A DNA stretch of 45,826 nucleotides. It comes from a virus. Shown here one piece after another: positions 29,211-37,283 of the stretch (within the stretch, counting starts at the first letter, position 1; every line of letters starts with the position of its first letter). Where the stretch lies: positions 1-45,826 of the IMG/VR virus record IMGVR_UViG_3300022562_001035. One strand, given 5' to 3'. A program made the translations under genes and the position numbers. Below the pieces are notes generated by a model, which saw only the letters and a list, made by a program, of their open reading frames with translations, was not told the DNA's origin and ran no database searches.

Positions 29211-29593
29211 TACAGTGTCGCCCTCCCGCGCCAGTCGTCGCGCCCAGGCTTGCCCGTCGAGCCGTCGTCGAAGCCGTACCAGAGTTGCCCGGCGGGGCAG
29301 GTGGGCAGGCTGCGCAGAACCGGGAGCAGGTCGACGCCCGACGACGTGAGCGGGATCCCGTTGGTGACGATCTCACCCTGGCGGGTGAACAGCCGGCGGA
29401 TCGTCCACAGCTGCGAGAGTTGCATCCAGACGCAGGAGAACGAGAACCCGGCACCGTCGAGCGCCTCGGGCCCGAACCTGAACAGCGGCCGCTCGGTGTT
29501 CGCCAGCGCGCGGAAGGGGAGGTCTCGGAGCGGGTTTCCGTCGGTGTCGACGAACGCCTCGCCGACGGTCACGGGTGTCGTCTGGAGGGTCAT
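29153..29593 (-). CDS. Baseplate plug-like protein
   Basis: A 146-residue protein starting at ATG 29593 with AGGAG upstream. Its core (SFSCVWMQLSQLWTIRRLFT then GEIVTNGIPLTSSGVDLLPV) has the 'W-x-x-x-x-x-x-G-x-x-x-x-x-G-I-P-L-x-x-G-x-D-L-L' pattern of baseplate plug proteins, found between the Dit-like protein and the hub. It probably closes the tube at the hub. Confidence 0.7.
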   Translation of the reverse strand: MTLQTTPVTVGEAFVDTDGNPLRDLPFRALANTERPLFRFGPEALDGAGFSFSCVWMQLSQLWTIRRLFTRQGEIVTNGIPLTSSGVDLLPVLRSLPTCPAGQLWYGFDDGSTGKPGRDDWRGRATLYYRPASLVALLDGSERALL

Positions 29594-29973
29594 GGTAGGC
29601 TCCTCGCATGGCAGCACCAGACACACTCGACACGCATGAGCGCTTCGTTCGCCTTGAGCGAGGGAGCGACTGGGGGGCGCCGACGCTCCTTTACAGGGGC
29701 CGGGAGGTCGTGCTTGCCCAGGGACCGGTTCGGTTCCTTGGCAACGACGGGCGCGAGCATGAGGGTGTTCGCGTGACTCGGATAGAGACCGTGAGCGCGG
29801 GCGACCATGGACACACCTCGACCGGTAGTGTTCGTGTCGAGTGGATCGAAGTCGATCACTTTGGCGCACGCGCCATCATCGATCCGGCGACCGTCACCAT
29901 CTCGGCCGATTGCATCTGGGAAAACAGCCCGCTGGCGAGGGCACACCACGAGCATTTCGACAGTCGTGCTCAT
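29590..29973 (-). CDS. ORF between Dit-like and plug genes (alternative to 29608-29991 plus)
   Basis: A 127-codon frame with ATGA overlaps on both sides, consistent with the operon. The N-terminus reads like a protein (MSTTVEMLVVCPRQRAVFPD), but the rest is rich in Pro, Arg, Cys and His (KERRRPPVAPSLKANEALMR, ending CVWCCHARSLP). Related phages, as far as I recall, have Dit-like and plug adjacent. Third-position G/C equals that of the opposing frame (about 70%), so strand choice is open. Confidence 0.38.
   Translation of the reverse strand: MSTTVEMLVVCPRQRAVFPDAIGRDGDGRRIDDGACAKVIDFDPLDTNTTGRGVSMVARAHGLYPSHANTLMLAPVVAKEPNRSLGKHDLPAPVKERRRPPVAPSLKANEALMRVECVWCCHARSLP
29593..29607 (+). promoter_or_regulatory. 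Extended -10 box before plus-strand ATG 29608
   Basis: TGGTAGGCT (29593-29601), six bases, ATG 29608. The 30 bases around it resemble 1611-1640 (CATGGTAG-CTC...CATGGC-GCA), suggesting a common origin of the two plus-strand units. Confidence 0.42.
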
Positions 29974-29991
29974 GCCGCCTCAAATCCCTGA
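29608..29991 (+). CDS. Plus-strand protein inside the baseplate operon
   Basis: A 127-residue ORF antisense to the gap between Dit-like and plug genes. Product beta-rich and natural-looking (ERFVRLERGSDWGAPTLLYR, GREVVLAQGPVRFLGNDGRE, VRVEWIEVDHFGARAIIDPA). No Shine-Dalgarno; an extended -10 box ends six bases before ATG. Start context resembles that of the 1628 ORF (ATGGC-GCA). Competes with the minus ORF 29590-29973. Possibly an accessory gene expressed against the late operon. Confidence 0.45.
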   Translation: MAAPDTLDTHERFVRLERGSDWGAPTLLYRGREVVLAQGPVRFLGNDGREHEGVRVTRIETVSAGDHGHTSTGSVRVEWIEVDHFGARAIIDPATVTISADCIWENSPLARAHHEHFDSRAHAASNP

Positions 29992-30476
29992 GTCCCGATG
30001 TTCTCCTCGGCGAGGCCCCCGTCCTGGGCGGAGACGGCGAGGTTCTGCGCGACCGCGGTCCGCGTGATCAAGATCGGCTTGGCGACGATCGTCGCGATCA
30101 TCTGGTCGCCCACGCTCGACCCCTCGGGCTGGGAGATCGAGACGATCCCATAGTTGTCGTACTGGACCCGGCCGGTGGCGATCGTGACCAGCTGCGCCGG
30201 CTCAGCCCCGGCGAGCGCGACGAGTCGGTCCCATGCCTTGAGGTGCGCGGCCCGGTCGGGCGGAAGCGCCTCGGCGGAGCTCACCGTGACTGTGAGCGTC
30301 AGGGGCGTGGGTCGCGTCCAGCGGTGGTCCGAGATCGTCGAGCCGTCCTCGATCGGCTCCTCGGTCCACTCGTAGGTATGGGTATGGACAGCGCTGATCG
30401 TGGCGTCGAAGGTGAACGGCGCACCGACGCCCTGGATGCTCGGGCGGCGATCAAAGAAGAGTCCCGTGAGGGCCAT
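29970..30476 (-). CDS. Baseplate protein, Dit-like N-terminal domain
   Basis: A 168-residue protein directly downstream of the tape measure, with AGGAGG before ATG 30476. DATISAVHTHTYEWTEEPIE, DGSTISDHRWTRPTPLTLTV (the 'V-T-E-x-P-V-E-D-G-x-x-I-x-D-H' signature) and LKAWDRLVALAGAEPAQLVT are typical of the Dit-like/LysM-containing baseplate proteins following TMP in this tail type. It links the tube end to the hub. Confidence 0.8.
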   Translation of the reverse strand: MALTGLFFDRRPSIQGVGAPFTFDATISAVHTHTYEWTEEPIEDGSTISDHRWTRPTPLTLTVTVSSAEALPPDRAAHLKAWDRLVALAGAEPAQLVTIATGRVQYDNYGIVSISQPEGSSVGDQMIATIVAKPILITRTAVAQNLAVSAQDGGLAEENIGTQGFEAA

Positions 30477-30477
30477 G

Positions 30478-32253
30478 CTAGCCGCCTCCTACGTTGCGAC
30501 GCGCGCGGACTCGGTCGAAGTCGATCCGGTTCTGCTCGGCGATCACAGCCTGGACCTCGGACCGGATGAAGCCGCCGAGTTGCTCGGCCGAGCCCGAGCT
30601 GGCAATCGAGGGCGGAAGCTCAACCGTGAAGCTGACCGGCCCGTTTGTGATCGTGATCGAGTTGTCGACCGTGATCAGGTTGGTCCCGGCGAGCGCACCG
30701 CCCCCGCCGGCGCGCGCAGGTCCACCGCCGCCCAGGCCGACCGCGCCGGCAATGAGCTCTTCCACCGTCGGGGCGGCTTTGCCCCCGCCCTTAGACCCTC
30801 GACCTCGGCCGCCGCCGCCCCGGGCCTCCTCGGCGGCGGCACGGGCCTCTTCAGCTTTTTTTCGACGTTCCGCGCGCGCAGCAGCATCGCGAGCTTTGCC
30901 TCGTCGGTCAAACTCTGCCTGAACCAACGTGGCTTTTTCCTGCACCTCACGCGCCTGCGCGGCGGGCAACGACGCGGCGGCAAGTGACTTTGAGCTGGCG
31001 TCATAGTTGCCGTCGATGATGCGCTGCAGGTCCTCGGTCGAGTTGTCGGGCGTGACCTGTGTGGGCTTTGCTATTTGGATCGCGTTCTCAACCGTCCCGC
31101 CGCCCTGAAGCTGGGTGTTCGCCCCCCTGGCAACACGCGGCTCGTCGTCGAGGCCCAGCCCGGCCCGGATGCTGGCGACCTTGCTCTCGAGGCCTTCGAG
31201 CTTGGAAACCGCGTTGAGAATGAACTCGACGATCTCGCGGATCTTGCCTCCGACGTCGTCGGCCACCTGGCCAACCAGGCCGAGGGCGTCGCGCATGAAC
31301 CCCGTCGCCTCCGGGAAGTCCATCTTGAATCGCTCGATCGCGTTGTCGATCTCCCGGATGAACTCGCGCCACGACTCGATCGTGTCGAAGACGAACTGCG
31401 TGATCTCGATCAGGCCCTCGCCGACCTCGGCTAAAAAGGTCGGCAGGTCCTGGGTGATCAGTTCCTCGTTTTCGTCGATGAAGTCCGAGACGCGCCCTGC
31501 GATGATCTCCAGCGAGGGCGCAAGGCCAGCGGCGATCTGGCGCTCGAGCGCCTCGACCTCCTCCTCGACACGCAGATTGGCGTCCGCAAGGGCCTCGAAC
31601 TGGTCGAGATCCTCGTCGCGGATCACGTTGCGGACGTCGTCGCCCAGCGCCTTGATCCCCTCGGACCCCTGCGACAGGAGCGGGCGAAGCTGCGCGCCCG
31701 AGCCGCCGAAGATCGTGAGCAGGGCGGCGTTCTTCTCGGCGGAGTCTCCCGTCTCGTTGAATGCGTCACCGATCAGGCCAAGCGCGTCCTCGATGTCGCC
31801 AGCCTCGAGCAGATCGCTGACCTCATCTACCTCGAGGCCGAGGGTGCCGAAGGCGTCGGCGACCGGGCCGGTACCCTTGAGGGCGGCGTCGCCCAGCCCC
31901 TTGGTCAGGGTCTTGACGCCCGCGTCGAGTTGGCTGACGTCGGTCCCGGTTCGCTTCGCTGCGCCGCTGAGCCGCTGGAGTTGCTCGGCGGAGACGGCGA
32001 GCTGGTCCGCGTTCTTGGCGATCGCGTCGGCGGCCTCGATCGAGCCAGCGACGATGTCGTTGATCAGGGCCGCGCCGTACTTCGCAGCCGCGACGGCCGC
32101 GTCGACCAGCCGGCCGGCCATGTCCGCGATGATGTTGCCCAGGGCGACAGACTTCGTGGAGGTCTGCTCCTGGGCTTTGTTCATCTCATCGAAGCCCTTG
32201 GTGTCCGCGTCAACGGACACCTTGATGGTGAGCTCGCGGATCGGGTTCGCCAT
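30478..32253 (-). CDS. Tape measure protein
   Basis: Sets tail length and is ejected with the DNA. The 591-residue protein has an N-terminal beta strand and coiled coil (RELTIKVSVDADTKGFDEMN), long Ala-rich helices with TMP-type 'AEQLQRLSGAAKRTGTDVSQL' layout (residues about 85-105), helical middle with hydrophobic stretches, an Ala/Arg/Glu coiled coil near 440-480, a Gly-rich hinge and a beta C-terminus (NLITVDNSITITNGPVSFTV). At about 1.5 angstrom per residue it predicts a tail near 90 nm. No peptidase or muralytic motif is visible. Confidence 0.88.
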   Translation of the reverse strand: MANPIRELTIKVSVDADTKGFDEMNKAQEQTSTKSVALGNIIADMAGRLVDAAVAAAKYGAALINDIVAGSIEAADAIAKNADQLAVSAEQLQRLSGAAKRTGTDVSQLDAGVKTLTKGLGDAALKGTGPVADAFGTLGLEVDEVSDLLEAGDIEDALGLIGDAFNETGDSAEKNAALLTIFGGSGAQLRPLLSQGSEGIKALGDDVRNVIRDEDLDQFEALADANLRVEEEVEALERQIAAGLAPSLEIIAGRVSDFIDENEELITQDLPTFLAEVGEGLIEITQFVFDTIESWREFIREIDNAIERFKMDFPEATGFMRDALGLVGQVADDVGGKIREIVEFILNAVSKLEGLESKVASIRAGLGLDDEPRVARGANTQLQGGGTVENAIQIAKPTQVTPDNSTEDLQRIIDGNYDASSKSLAAASLPAAQAREVQEKATLVQAEFDRRGKARDAAARAERRKKAEEARAAAEEARGGGGRGRGSKGGGKAAPTVEELIAGAVGLGGGGPARAGGGGALAGTNLITVDNSITITNGPVSFTVELPPSIASSGSAEQLGGFIRSEVQAVIAEQNRIDFDRVRARRNVGGG

Positions 32254-32254
32254 C

Positions 32255-32550
32255 TCAGTCGGGCCTCGGCTTGTTGATCAGATAGAGGCGCGCGTGCGCC
32301 TGGCTGTCAAGCATCATGTCCATGCGCTCAACGGCTTCGCGGATCTCCTCGATCGGCATCGCGTCAGCCTCGATGAGGCTGGCCCAGCCGGCTTCTACGA
32401 GCCGCCAGAAATGCCCAAGGGTTTCGTCTCCGCCCTCGGGGTACCAGGCTTCGGCTTCGTCGGTACGCCACGCTGGGGCTTCGCCGGCGTCGAGGTCGTA
32501 GCCACCGATGGCGTATCGGCGTTCGTACCACCAGCGGCTAAAGTAGGGCG
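32255..32550 (-). CDS. Tail chaperone frameshift extension (GT-like)
   Basis: This minus-strand frame has no start codon of its own near its good part (YFSRWWYERRYAIGGYDLDA through EIREAVERMDMMLDSQ). It is in the -1 frame relative to the 32988 ORF, whose own residues after about 148 become Thr/Pro/Lys-rich filler. So the extension is probably made by -1 frameshifting around 32540-32560, as in lambda G/GT and many long-tailed phages. The total product would be about 244 residues. No canonical X-XXY-YYZ slippery heptamer was found at the junction. Confidence 0.6.
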
Positions 32551-32988
32551 GTAGCAGAGCTTGATCATCTCCCAGCGCAGAGCCTGCCAGGTGGTGTGGT
32601 CCACACTGTCGTAGGGATCGAGGGCCGTTGAGCTCCTGATCGGGACCCAGCCCCGACCAGGTTCCTCGGGGTCGGGCGGGCTCTCGCGGTAGCTGACGCC
32701 TTGACCGCCGCCGGTCGGGGTGTACGCCAGGAGCTCGACCAATGCCTGCTCGAATTCGTCGTAGCCCGTCTCGGTCCTCGACTCGACGGCGATCAGCGCG
32801 GTGAGCTGCGTGGTCTCGTCGGCCTCCCAGAACTTTGGACTGCTGAGCATGAGGTAGCCCTCGCGCCCAAGGCTGATCTGGAGTGCACGGACGGCCCGAA
32901 ACCCGCGACGGCCGCGGAGCTTCTGGATCCTGAAGAAAAGGCCGTCGAACTCGACGACGACCTCGCGTTGGGTGTCGGATGGTGCCAT
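32395..32988 (-). CDS. Tail assembly chaperone (G-like)
   Basis: A 197-residue protein between tail tube and tape measure, the usual place for the chaperone that coats TMP before tube assembly. Residues 1-145 are well formed (REVVVEFDGLFFRIQKLRGR, SSPKFWEADETTQLTALIAV); the tail beyond is low-complexity and likely matters only in unshifted product. A rho-independent terminator lies just upstream, between this gene and the tube gene. See the frameshift extension entry. Confidence 0.72.
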   Translation of the reverse strand: MAPSDTQREVVVEFDGLFFRIQKLRGRRGFRAVRALQISLGREGYLMLSSPKFWEADETTQLTALIAVESRTETGYDEFEQALVELLAYTPTGGGQGVSYRESPPDPEEPGRGWVPIRSSTALDPYDSVDHTTWQALRWEMIKLCYRPTLAAGGTNADTPSVATTSTPAKPQRGVPTKPKPGTPRAETKPLGISGGS

Positions 32989-32993
32989 GCCCT

Positions 32994-33040
32994 AAAAATG
33001 CACGAGGGCGAGCCGCCTGACAAGCAGCCCGCCCTCGTGC
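32994..33040 (-). terminator. Rho-independent terminator/attenuator between tube and chaperone
   Basis: On the minus strand an 11-bp perfect stem (33040-33030 with 33010-33000), a 19-base loop and ATTTTT (32999-32994). It follows the tail-tube stop (33069) and precedes ATG 32988. It would lower transcription of chaperone, tape measure and baseplate genes relative to sheath and tube, which are needed in many more copies. Confidence 0.72.
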
Positions 33041-33068
33041 TGGCAGCATCCGCACCATGCGGACAACT

Positions 33069-33500
33069 TCACCCAAACACGTCGACCAGGCCGCCAACCG
33101 GACCGGAGAGGTTGGGGCAGTGGATGTCGATCGAGGTTGGCGTGTGCGAGTTGGTCCACGTCATGCCGGGCTTTTGCCGGGGGAACGAGCGCGCCTCGGC
33201 GAGATCGGTCAATCCGTTGCGGTCCTTCAGGGCGAGCGGTCGCGGGATCCTCGAATCTACCCACGCGTTGATGTAGGCGATCACGTTGGCCGACATCATG
33301 TTGTTGATCGTGATGATCGCATAAGTTGAGTTCACCATGACAAGCACGTTGTTGTCGTCGGCCCCCTGGGCGACAGTAGAGATGTCGCCCTGCCACGCGA
33401 GCACGCATCCGCCGGCGTCGTAGGCATCGACTCGAAACCCCGCGCCGAGGATGAGATCGAATTTCTTGAGGTCGACAGTGAGTCCGCTTGTGGATGCCAT
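33069..33500 (-). CDS. Tail tube protein (DUF3277-like)
   Basis: A 143-residue protein after the sheath gene, GAGG Shine-Dalgarno before ATG. Features of the DUF3277 tube family: NNVLVMVNSTYAIITINNMM (the repeated 'DG-x-x-x-x-S-x-x-x-x-T-x-x-L-x-Q-x-S'-like segment) and a C-terminal part with WTNSHTPTSIDIHCPNLSG. Forms the inner tube of the contractile tail. Confidence 0.75.
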   Translation of the reverse strand: MASTSGLTVDLKKFDLILGAGFRVDAYDAGGCVLAWQGDISTVAQGADDNNVLVMVNSTYAIITINNMMSANVIAYINAWVDSRIPRPLALKDRNGLTDLAEARSFPRQKPGMTWTNSHTPTSIDIHCPNLSGPVGGLVDVFG

Positions 33501-33509
33501 GGATCTGCC

Positions 33510-34913
33510 TCAGACGATGAAGAGGGTCCCGCGGATCGTCACCGCTTCGATTGCTCCGGCGAGCGTCATGCTCCAGACAAAGCCCCGCCAGATCCGCGCC
33601 GCAACGTCGGCCGGGAGTTGGTCCGCTCGCGCCGTGGTCGTCACCGAGATCGTGCCGTCGACGCCGATGCCTCGGCGCACAGCCTCCTGCAAGGTGCCCC
33701 GGATCACGCCGCTGATCTGCGCGGCGCCCGGGTCGGTGTAGGGGATCTTTTCCTCGGCCACGAGCGCGGCGAGGACGTCGATCACGATCTGCTGGTTGGT
33801 CCAGTCGCGCCCACGGATCAGGTCGATTGGCGTCGTGTCGCCCATGCGCGCGTGCCGACTGATCCCGGTCGAGAGCGACTCGATCGCCTCAAAGTAGATA
33901 TAGTTCCCAGGGTCGGTCCCCGCTCCGCGCAGGGCCGGGGTCTCCGTCGAGTTCCACTCGTCGCCGGGGTAGACCGCGATCGGCTGTTGCGACCACGTCG
34001 TCGAGCCTGGGTTCGTCGGCAACTGCCGCGCGACCAGTTCGGCGAGAGGTCGCGCCGTCGATGACTTGCGATGAGCGATTCCCGTCCTCGAGAAGGTCGT
34101 GATCCGCGCCGCGCCGCGCGTCGAGCTCGTGCCGGTCGTTGCGTCTGGATCGGTCGCCGTCGAGCTCGACCCGATCGCGATGATGTCACGGGGGAAGGCC
34201 TCGACAACCGGGCCGAGCGAGGCGATCACGTCGATGTCCCCCGTGAGCTCGTGGACGGAGTACCAATCGGTTCGCTCCGAGTTCCACGCGGTCAGGTCGG
34301 TCGACAGGCCAACGTTGGCGACGGGCGCAGCGTTACCGGTCAGGTCCCCCGACGGCGAAGCGAAGGCGAACGAGAACCCGATCCCCGCCTCGTCGGCGGT
34401 GATCGTCCCGTCCTCGGTCGCCACGGGCGCGGCGGTCACGGGCTGGGCGCCGGCGTTGACCAGGCCCACGAGCGCGTCGCGGATCTGGGCGCCGGTCTCC
34501 CCGCTCGCAGGGTGGGTGAAGTCCTCGCTGACGTTTGGATTTCCCTGGCTGGAGATCGTGATCGTGTAGTTGCCATCGGGCAATGCGCCTGCGGTCAGGC
34601 TGAAGTCGAGGACCTGCGCGACCTTGGCGGCTTCCTTTCCGATCAGGATCTTCGGCGGCACGCGGTCCTGCGAGAACGCGGACTGGAGCCACTCCCAGAG
34701 CGGGTCACCGTCGGCGAACCCGATCGATGCAAGGACGCTTTGCCAGGTGTCCTGGGCAACCTCGACGATCAGCGCGGCGCCATAGATTCCGACCCAAAGG
34801 GCGTCCTGTGGGCCCGTGAGCGTGACGCCGACGACCGGGGTACCGAAGCCACTAGGGCTCGGCGAAGCGGCCTCGATGACCGTGATGCTGTTGACGATGT
34901 CGGAAGCTGGCAT
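33510..34913 (-). CDS. Tail sheath protein (DUF3383-like)
   Basis: A 467-residue contractile sheath protein. N-terminal NSITVIEAASPSPSGFGTPV, then FADGDPLWEWLQSAFSQDRV with PPKILIGKE, the strand-helix pattern (x-F-F-x-Q-x-P-x-P-x-x-[IV]-x-V-G) of DUF3383 sheaths. The domain IV-like C-terminus (GIGVDGTISVTTTARADQLP, then AARIWRGFVWSMTLAGAIEA) is the conserved handshake region. The tube gene follows. Confidence 0.85.
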   Translation of the reverse strand: MPASDIVNSITVIEAASPSPSGFGTPVVGVTLTGPQDALWVGIYGAALIVEVAQDTWQSVLASIGFADGDPLWEWLQSAFSQDRVPPKILIGKEAAKVAQVLDFSLTAGALPDGNYTITISSQGNPNVSEDFTHPASGETGAQIRDALVGLVNAGAQPVTAAPVATEDGTITADEAGIGFSFAFASPSGDLTGNAAPVANVGLSTDLTAWNSERTDWYSVHELTGDIDVIASLGPVVEAFPRDIIAIGSSSTATDPDATTGTSSTRGAARITTFSRTGIAHRKSSTARPLAELVARQLPTNPGSTTWSQQPIAVYPGDEWNSTETPALRGAGTDPGNYIYFEAIESLSTGISRHARMGDTTPIDLIRGRDWTNQQIVIDVLAALVAEEKIPYTDPGAAQISGVIRGTLQEAVRRGIGVDGTISVTTTARADQLPADVAARIWRGFVWSMTLAGAIEAVTIRGTLFIV

Positions 34914-34916
34914 GGT

Positions 34917-35483
34917 CTATCCCACGAGGAGGAGGCGAACGGGGGTTGGCGGGGACGTCGTTCCGGTGACGCCCGCTTGCGCGATCACGCCGGGCGTCTC
35001 TGTGACGATCAGGGCGTTGCCGAGGGTCAGGTCGATCACGGCCCGGCTCTCCCACTGCGACATCCCTTGCAGGCGGCCGAGGTCGGGCACGACATTGATG
35101 TCGCGGACGGCGAGGTTTGCGGCGGTCAGGAGCTCGCCGACAAAGGACCGAGCTCGGGCGCGCAGCTCGCGGGCGTAGCTCGATGCGACCTGCGCGCGGG
35201 TCGGAGCCGCGTCGTCGGCCTTGGTCACGATCGTGATCGAGACCGTCGTGTCGCTCAGTTCTTTAGTCTCGAGATCGTCGTTGTCGTTGACGCGCTGCGC
35301 GGGCAAAGCCCCGAGCTCGTCGGTGCCCGTGTAGGCGATCAGCGCGTAGGGGTAGACCCGCTCCGCGAAGTCCTGGTTGGACCAGACGATCCGGTCCAGC
35401 GGGATCGCGGCCAGCTCGGGGCAGTCGAGGATCGCGGCCTCGACCCACGCGCGCACGGCGTTCTCTTGCGCCGTGGTCAGCAT
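34917..35483 (-). CDS. Neck / tail terminator protein
   Basis: A 188-residue protein immediately before the sheath. Features: TAQENAVRAWVEAAILDCPE, VWSNQDFAERVYPYALIAYT and a C-terminal beta region with WESRAVIDLTLGNAL, matching phage neck terminator (LIC_12616/gp12-type) proteins that close the tail and receive the head. Start at ATG 35483, sharing a base with the upstream stop (TGATG). Confidence 0.68.
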   Translation of the reverse strand: MLTTAQENAVRAWVEAAILDCPELAAIPLDRIVWSNQDFAERVYPYALIAYTGTDELGALPAQRVNDNDDLETKELSDTTVSITIVTKADDAAPTRAQVASSYARELRARARSFVGELLTAANLAVRDINVVPDLGRLQGMSQWESRAVIDLTLGNALIVTETPGVIAQAGVTGTTSPPTPVRLLLVG

Positions 35484-35872
35484 CAGCGCAGGACCTCCTG
35501 AGCCCAGGCTTGCTGGTAGCCGCCGGACCCGTCGGGGTCGCCGATCCACTCGCCAAGGGCTCGGACCTCGAACAGCCGGCCGAACCACACGATCACGGTC
35601 CCGCGCTCCTGCGATCCCTTGCGCACAGCTCGAAGGCGATCGCGCTCGGGTACGTGGACCTCGTAGGTCGACCCGCCGCTTTGCAACTCGAGGCGCTGTA
35701 CGTCGTCGCCGGCGGCTGGGAACATGTGTGCGACGATCGGCGTGTCCACAAAGCTCGGCGCGGCGATCATCCCGTCTGCCGTGGTCACGTCGGCCGCGTA
35801 GACGCGCTCCACGAGCCCGACCTGCGAGAATCGCTCGACGGTCCCAGCCATGTTGGGGCTGCCAAGGATCAC
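35483..35872 (-). CDS. Head-tail connector / neck hypothetical
   Basis: A 129-residue beta-rich protein (ATVIVWFGRLFEVR-like strands, GTVIVWFGRLFEVRALGEWI) between the gp10-like protein and the terminator. GTG 35872 overlaps the previous stop; ATG 35851 is an alternative. Position and fold character suggest a head-tail adaptor/stopper. Family not firmly identified. Confidence 0.62.
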   Translation of the reverse strand: MILGSPNMAGTVERFSQVGLVERVYAADVTTADGMIAAPSFVDTPIVAHMFPAAGDDVQRLELQSGGSTYEVHVPERDRLRAVRKGSQERGTVIVWFGRLFEVRALGEWIGDPDGSGGYQQAWAQEVLR

Positions 35873-36339
35873 GGGTCCACCGCCTTCGACTTGATCTGGC
35901 TGCGCAGGTGGCCCGAGCGCTCGAGATCGCTCACGGTCCCCGCGGTCTCGCCGGTGTAGCCGGGGTGCGAGACGCCGCGGATCCCCTTGGACATGAAGTC
36001 GAGCACGCCCTCGACCGCGGCGTCTCCGATCTTCTCGCCAAGGGTCTCGGGGTCTGCGCCATCGACGATCTTGCCGAGCTGAGCTTGGGCCGCGTCGGCG
36101 ATCGTCTTCTTGCCGCCCGAGTCCGCGAAGCCGCGCAGAAAGCTGCGCCGGGGGATCGCTGGTGTTCCGAATTCTTGCGATGCGGCGACGGTGACCACGT
36201 CGGTGCCGTCGGCGTAGGGCTGAGCATCGGCGTGCACCCCGACGGTCACGGCCTGGCCCAGGTCGCCGAGGCGCCTGAACAGCGCGTCGGCTCCCGTGTC
36301 CCGGGCCTCGAGCTTGACGCCCACTAGCAGGCCCTCCAT
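35869..36339 (-). CDS. HK97 gp10-like neck / tail completion protein
   Basis: A 156-residue protein. ADALFRRLGDLGQAVTVGVH, ADGTDVVTVAASQEFGTPAI then PRRSFLRGFADS is the classic 'V-x-x-G-x ... A-x-x-x-E-F-G-T-x-x-I-P-x-R-[SP]-F-[ML]-R' signature of HK97-gp10/virion morphogenesis proteins. ATG 36339 overlaps the DUF4054 gene by 16 bases. Confidence 0.82.
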   Translation of the reverse strand: MEGLLVGVKLEARDTGADALFRRLGDLGQAVTVGVHADAQPYADGTDVVTVAASQEFGTPAIPRRSFLRGFADSGGKKTIADAAQAQLGKIVDGADPETLGEKIGDAAVEGVLDFMSKGIRGVSHPGYTGETAGTVSDLERSGHLRSQIKSKAVDP

Positions 36340-36743
36340 AGGGTCCGGCCGGTCCGAGCAAGCGTGGCCGAGCCGCGACCGTGCCGCTTGCGCCGGTACT
36401 CCAGAAACTTCCGCCCCCAGGCCGTGAGCGACCACGGCCCATCTCCGGCGTCCTGCGCGGGGACGACGAATGACCGAGAGGCTGGGCCGTTGGCCTCGCT
36501 CGCAATCACGCCGGCCGCCTGCGGCCCTACCCCGATGCCATCGGCGTAGGGCGAACTAGCGACGCAATGCGCGGCGGCGTAGGCGTGAGCCTCGCTTGCG
36601 CACGCGCCCCAGGCCGCAGGGTCGATGAAGCACGCCGTGTCGTCGAGGTACAACTGCACGATCGCGTCAATGATCGGTGGATCAGTGAACGCGGGACCGA
36701 GGCGAAGGCGAACCTCGGCGATCGTTGCATCGCGCTGGGCCAC
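36324..36743 (-). CDS. Head-tail adaptor (DUF4054-like)
   Basis: A 139-residue protein (VRLRLGPAFTDPPIIDAIVQ, LYLDDTACFIDPAAWGACAS, EAHAYAAAHCVA) with the DUF4054 pattern: F-x-x-x-x-x-x-x-[IV]-x-x-x-[LI]-x-x-A, then W-G-x-x-x-x-x-A-x-x-[LY]-x-A-A-H. It docks on the portal. GTG start sharing a base with the preceding stop. Confidence 0.82.
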   Translation of the reverse strand: MAQRDATIAEVRLRLGPAFTDPPIIDAIVQLYLDDTACFIDPAAWGACASEAHAYAAAHCVASSPYADGIGVGPQAAGVIASEANGPASRSFVVPAQDAGDGPWSLTAWGRKFLEYRRKRHGRGSATLARTGRTLWRAC

Positions 36744-37258
36744 TAGGCGACCCGCTTGCTCCCGGTCGACATGGCCCAGAAGTGGCGCAGCCTCCGGATT
36801 GCCGGGGTCGCCGATGGCTTGTGCCAGGCCTCAAAGGCACGGCGAGCGGCCTCACCGTGGGTCGGGTCGTTGCGCAGCTCGGCGACGACCTCGATGTTCG
36901 CCGAGGCCGCAAGCCACTCGCCGACCTTGGCCGTCGAGGTCTTGGCCAGGTTGCGGACCACCTCGAATTCCTGGTCGACCATGGCCGACAAGATCCCGCC
37001 ACCGCGATCACGCTGGCGCTTCGCGTCGGCCTCGACGCGGTCCCAGAAGGACCTGGAGACCTTGTTCAGCCCTGGGTAGATCCGCACGGGCTCGGAATAG
37101 GTGAGCCGCTGTCCGCCAGCCATGCCGGGCTCCCCAGCGACGGCGATGGTCGGATAGCGCAGGCCCTCGGCCTTGCTCACGATGTAGACGCTCTCGCCGC
37201 CCTCGTCGTAGGGCGTGAGGTTGTCGTAGAGGGGGAGGATTTTCGCTGGGTCGCTCAT
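36743..37258 (-). CDS. Hypothetical virion-block protein
   Basis: A 171-residue protein between the major capsid and DUF4054 genes. Contains RLTYSEPVRIYPGLNKVSRS, DRVEADAKRQRDRGGGILSA and a C-terminal WHKPSATPAIRRLRHFWA. The helical middle and position suggest a head accessory or connector component. No family recognised. Confidence 0.7.
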   Translation of the reverse strand: MSDPAKILPLYDNLTPYDEGGESVYIVSKAEGLRYPTIAVAGEPGMAGGQRLTYSEPVRIYPGLNKVSRSFWDRVEADAKRQRDRGGGILSAMVDQEFEVVRNLAKTSTAKVGEWLAASANIEVVAELRNDPTHGEAARRAFEAWHKPSATPAIRRLRHFWAMSTGSKRVA

Positions 37259-37283
37259 GCTGCCTCTGAGTCGATGTGGTGGA

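Noticed and set aside
31115-32554. Plus-strand ORF of 479 codons opposite the tape measure
   Set aside because: Ser/Arg/Ala-rich antisense frame; the tape measure is certain.
34071-35501. Plus-strand ORF of 476 codons opposite sheath and terminator genes
   Set aside because: Composition is Arg/Asp/Gly/Val filler; the minus strand carries recognisable sheath and neck proteins.
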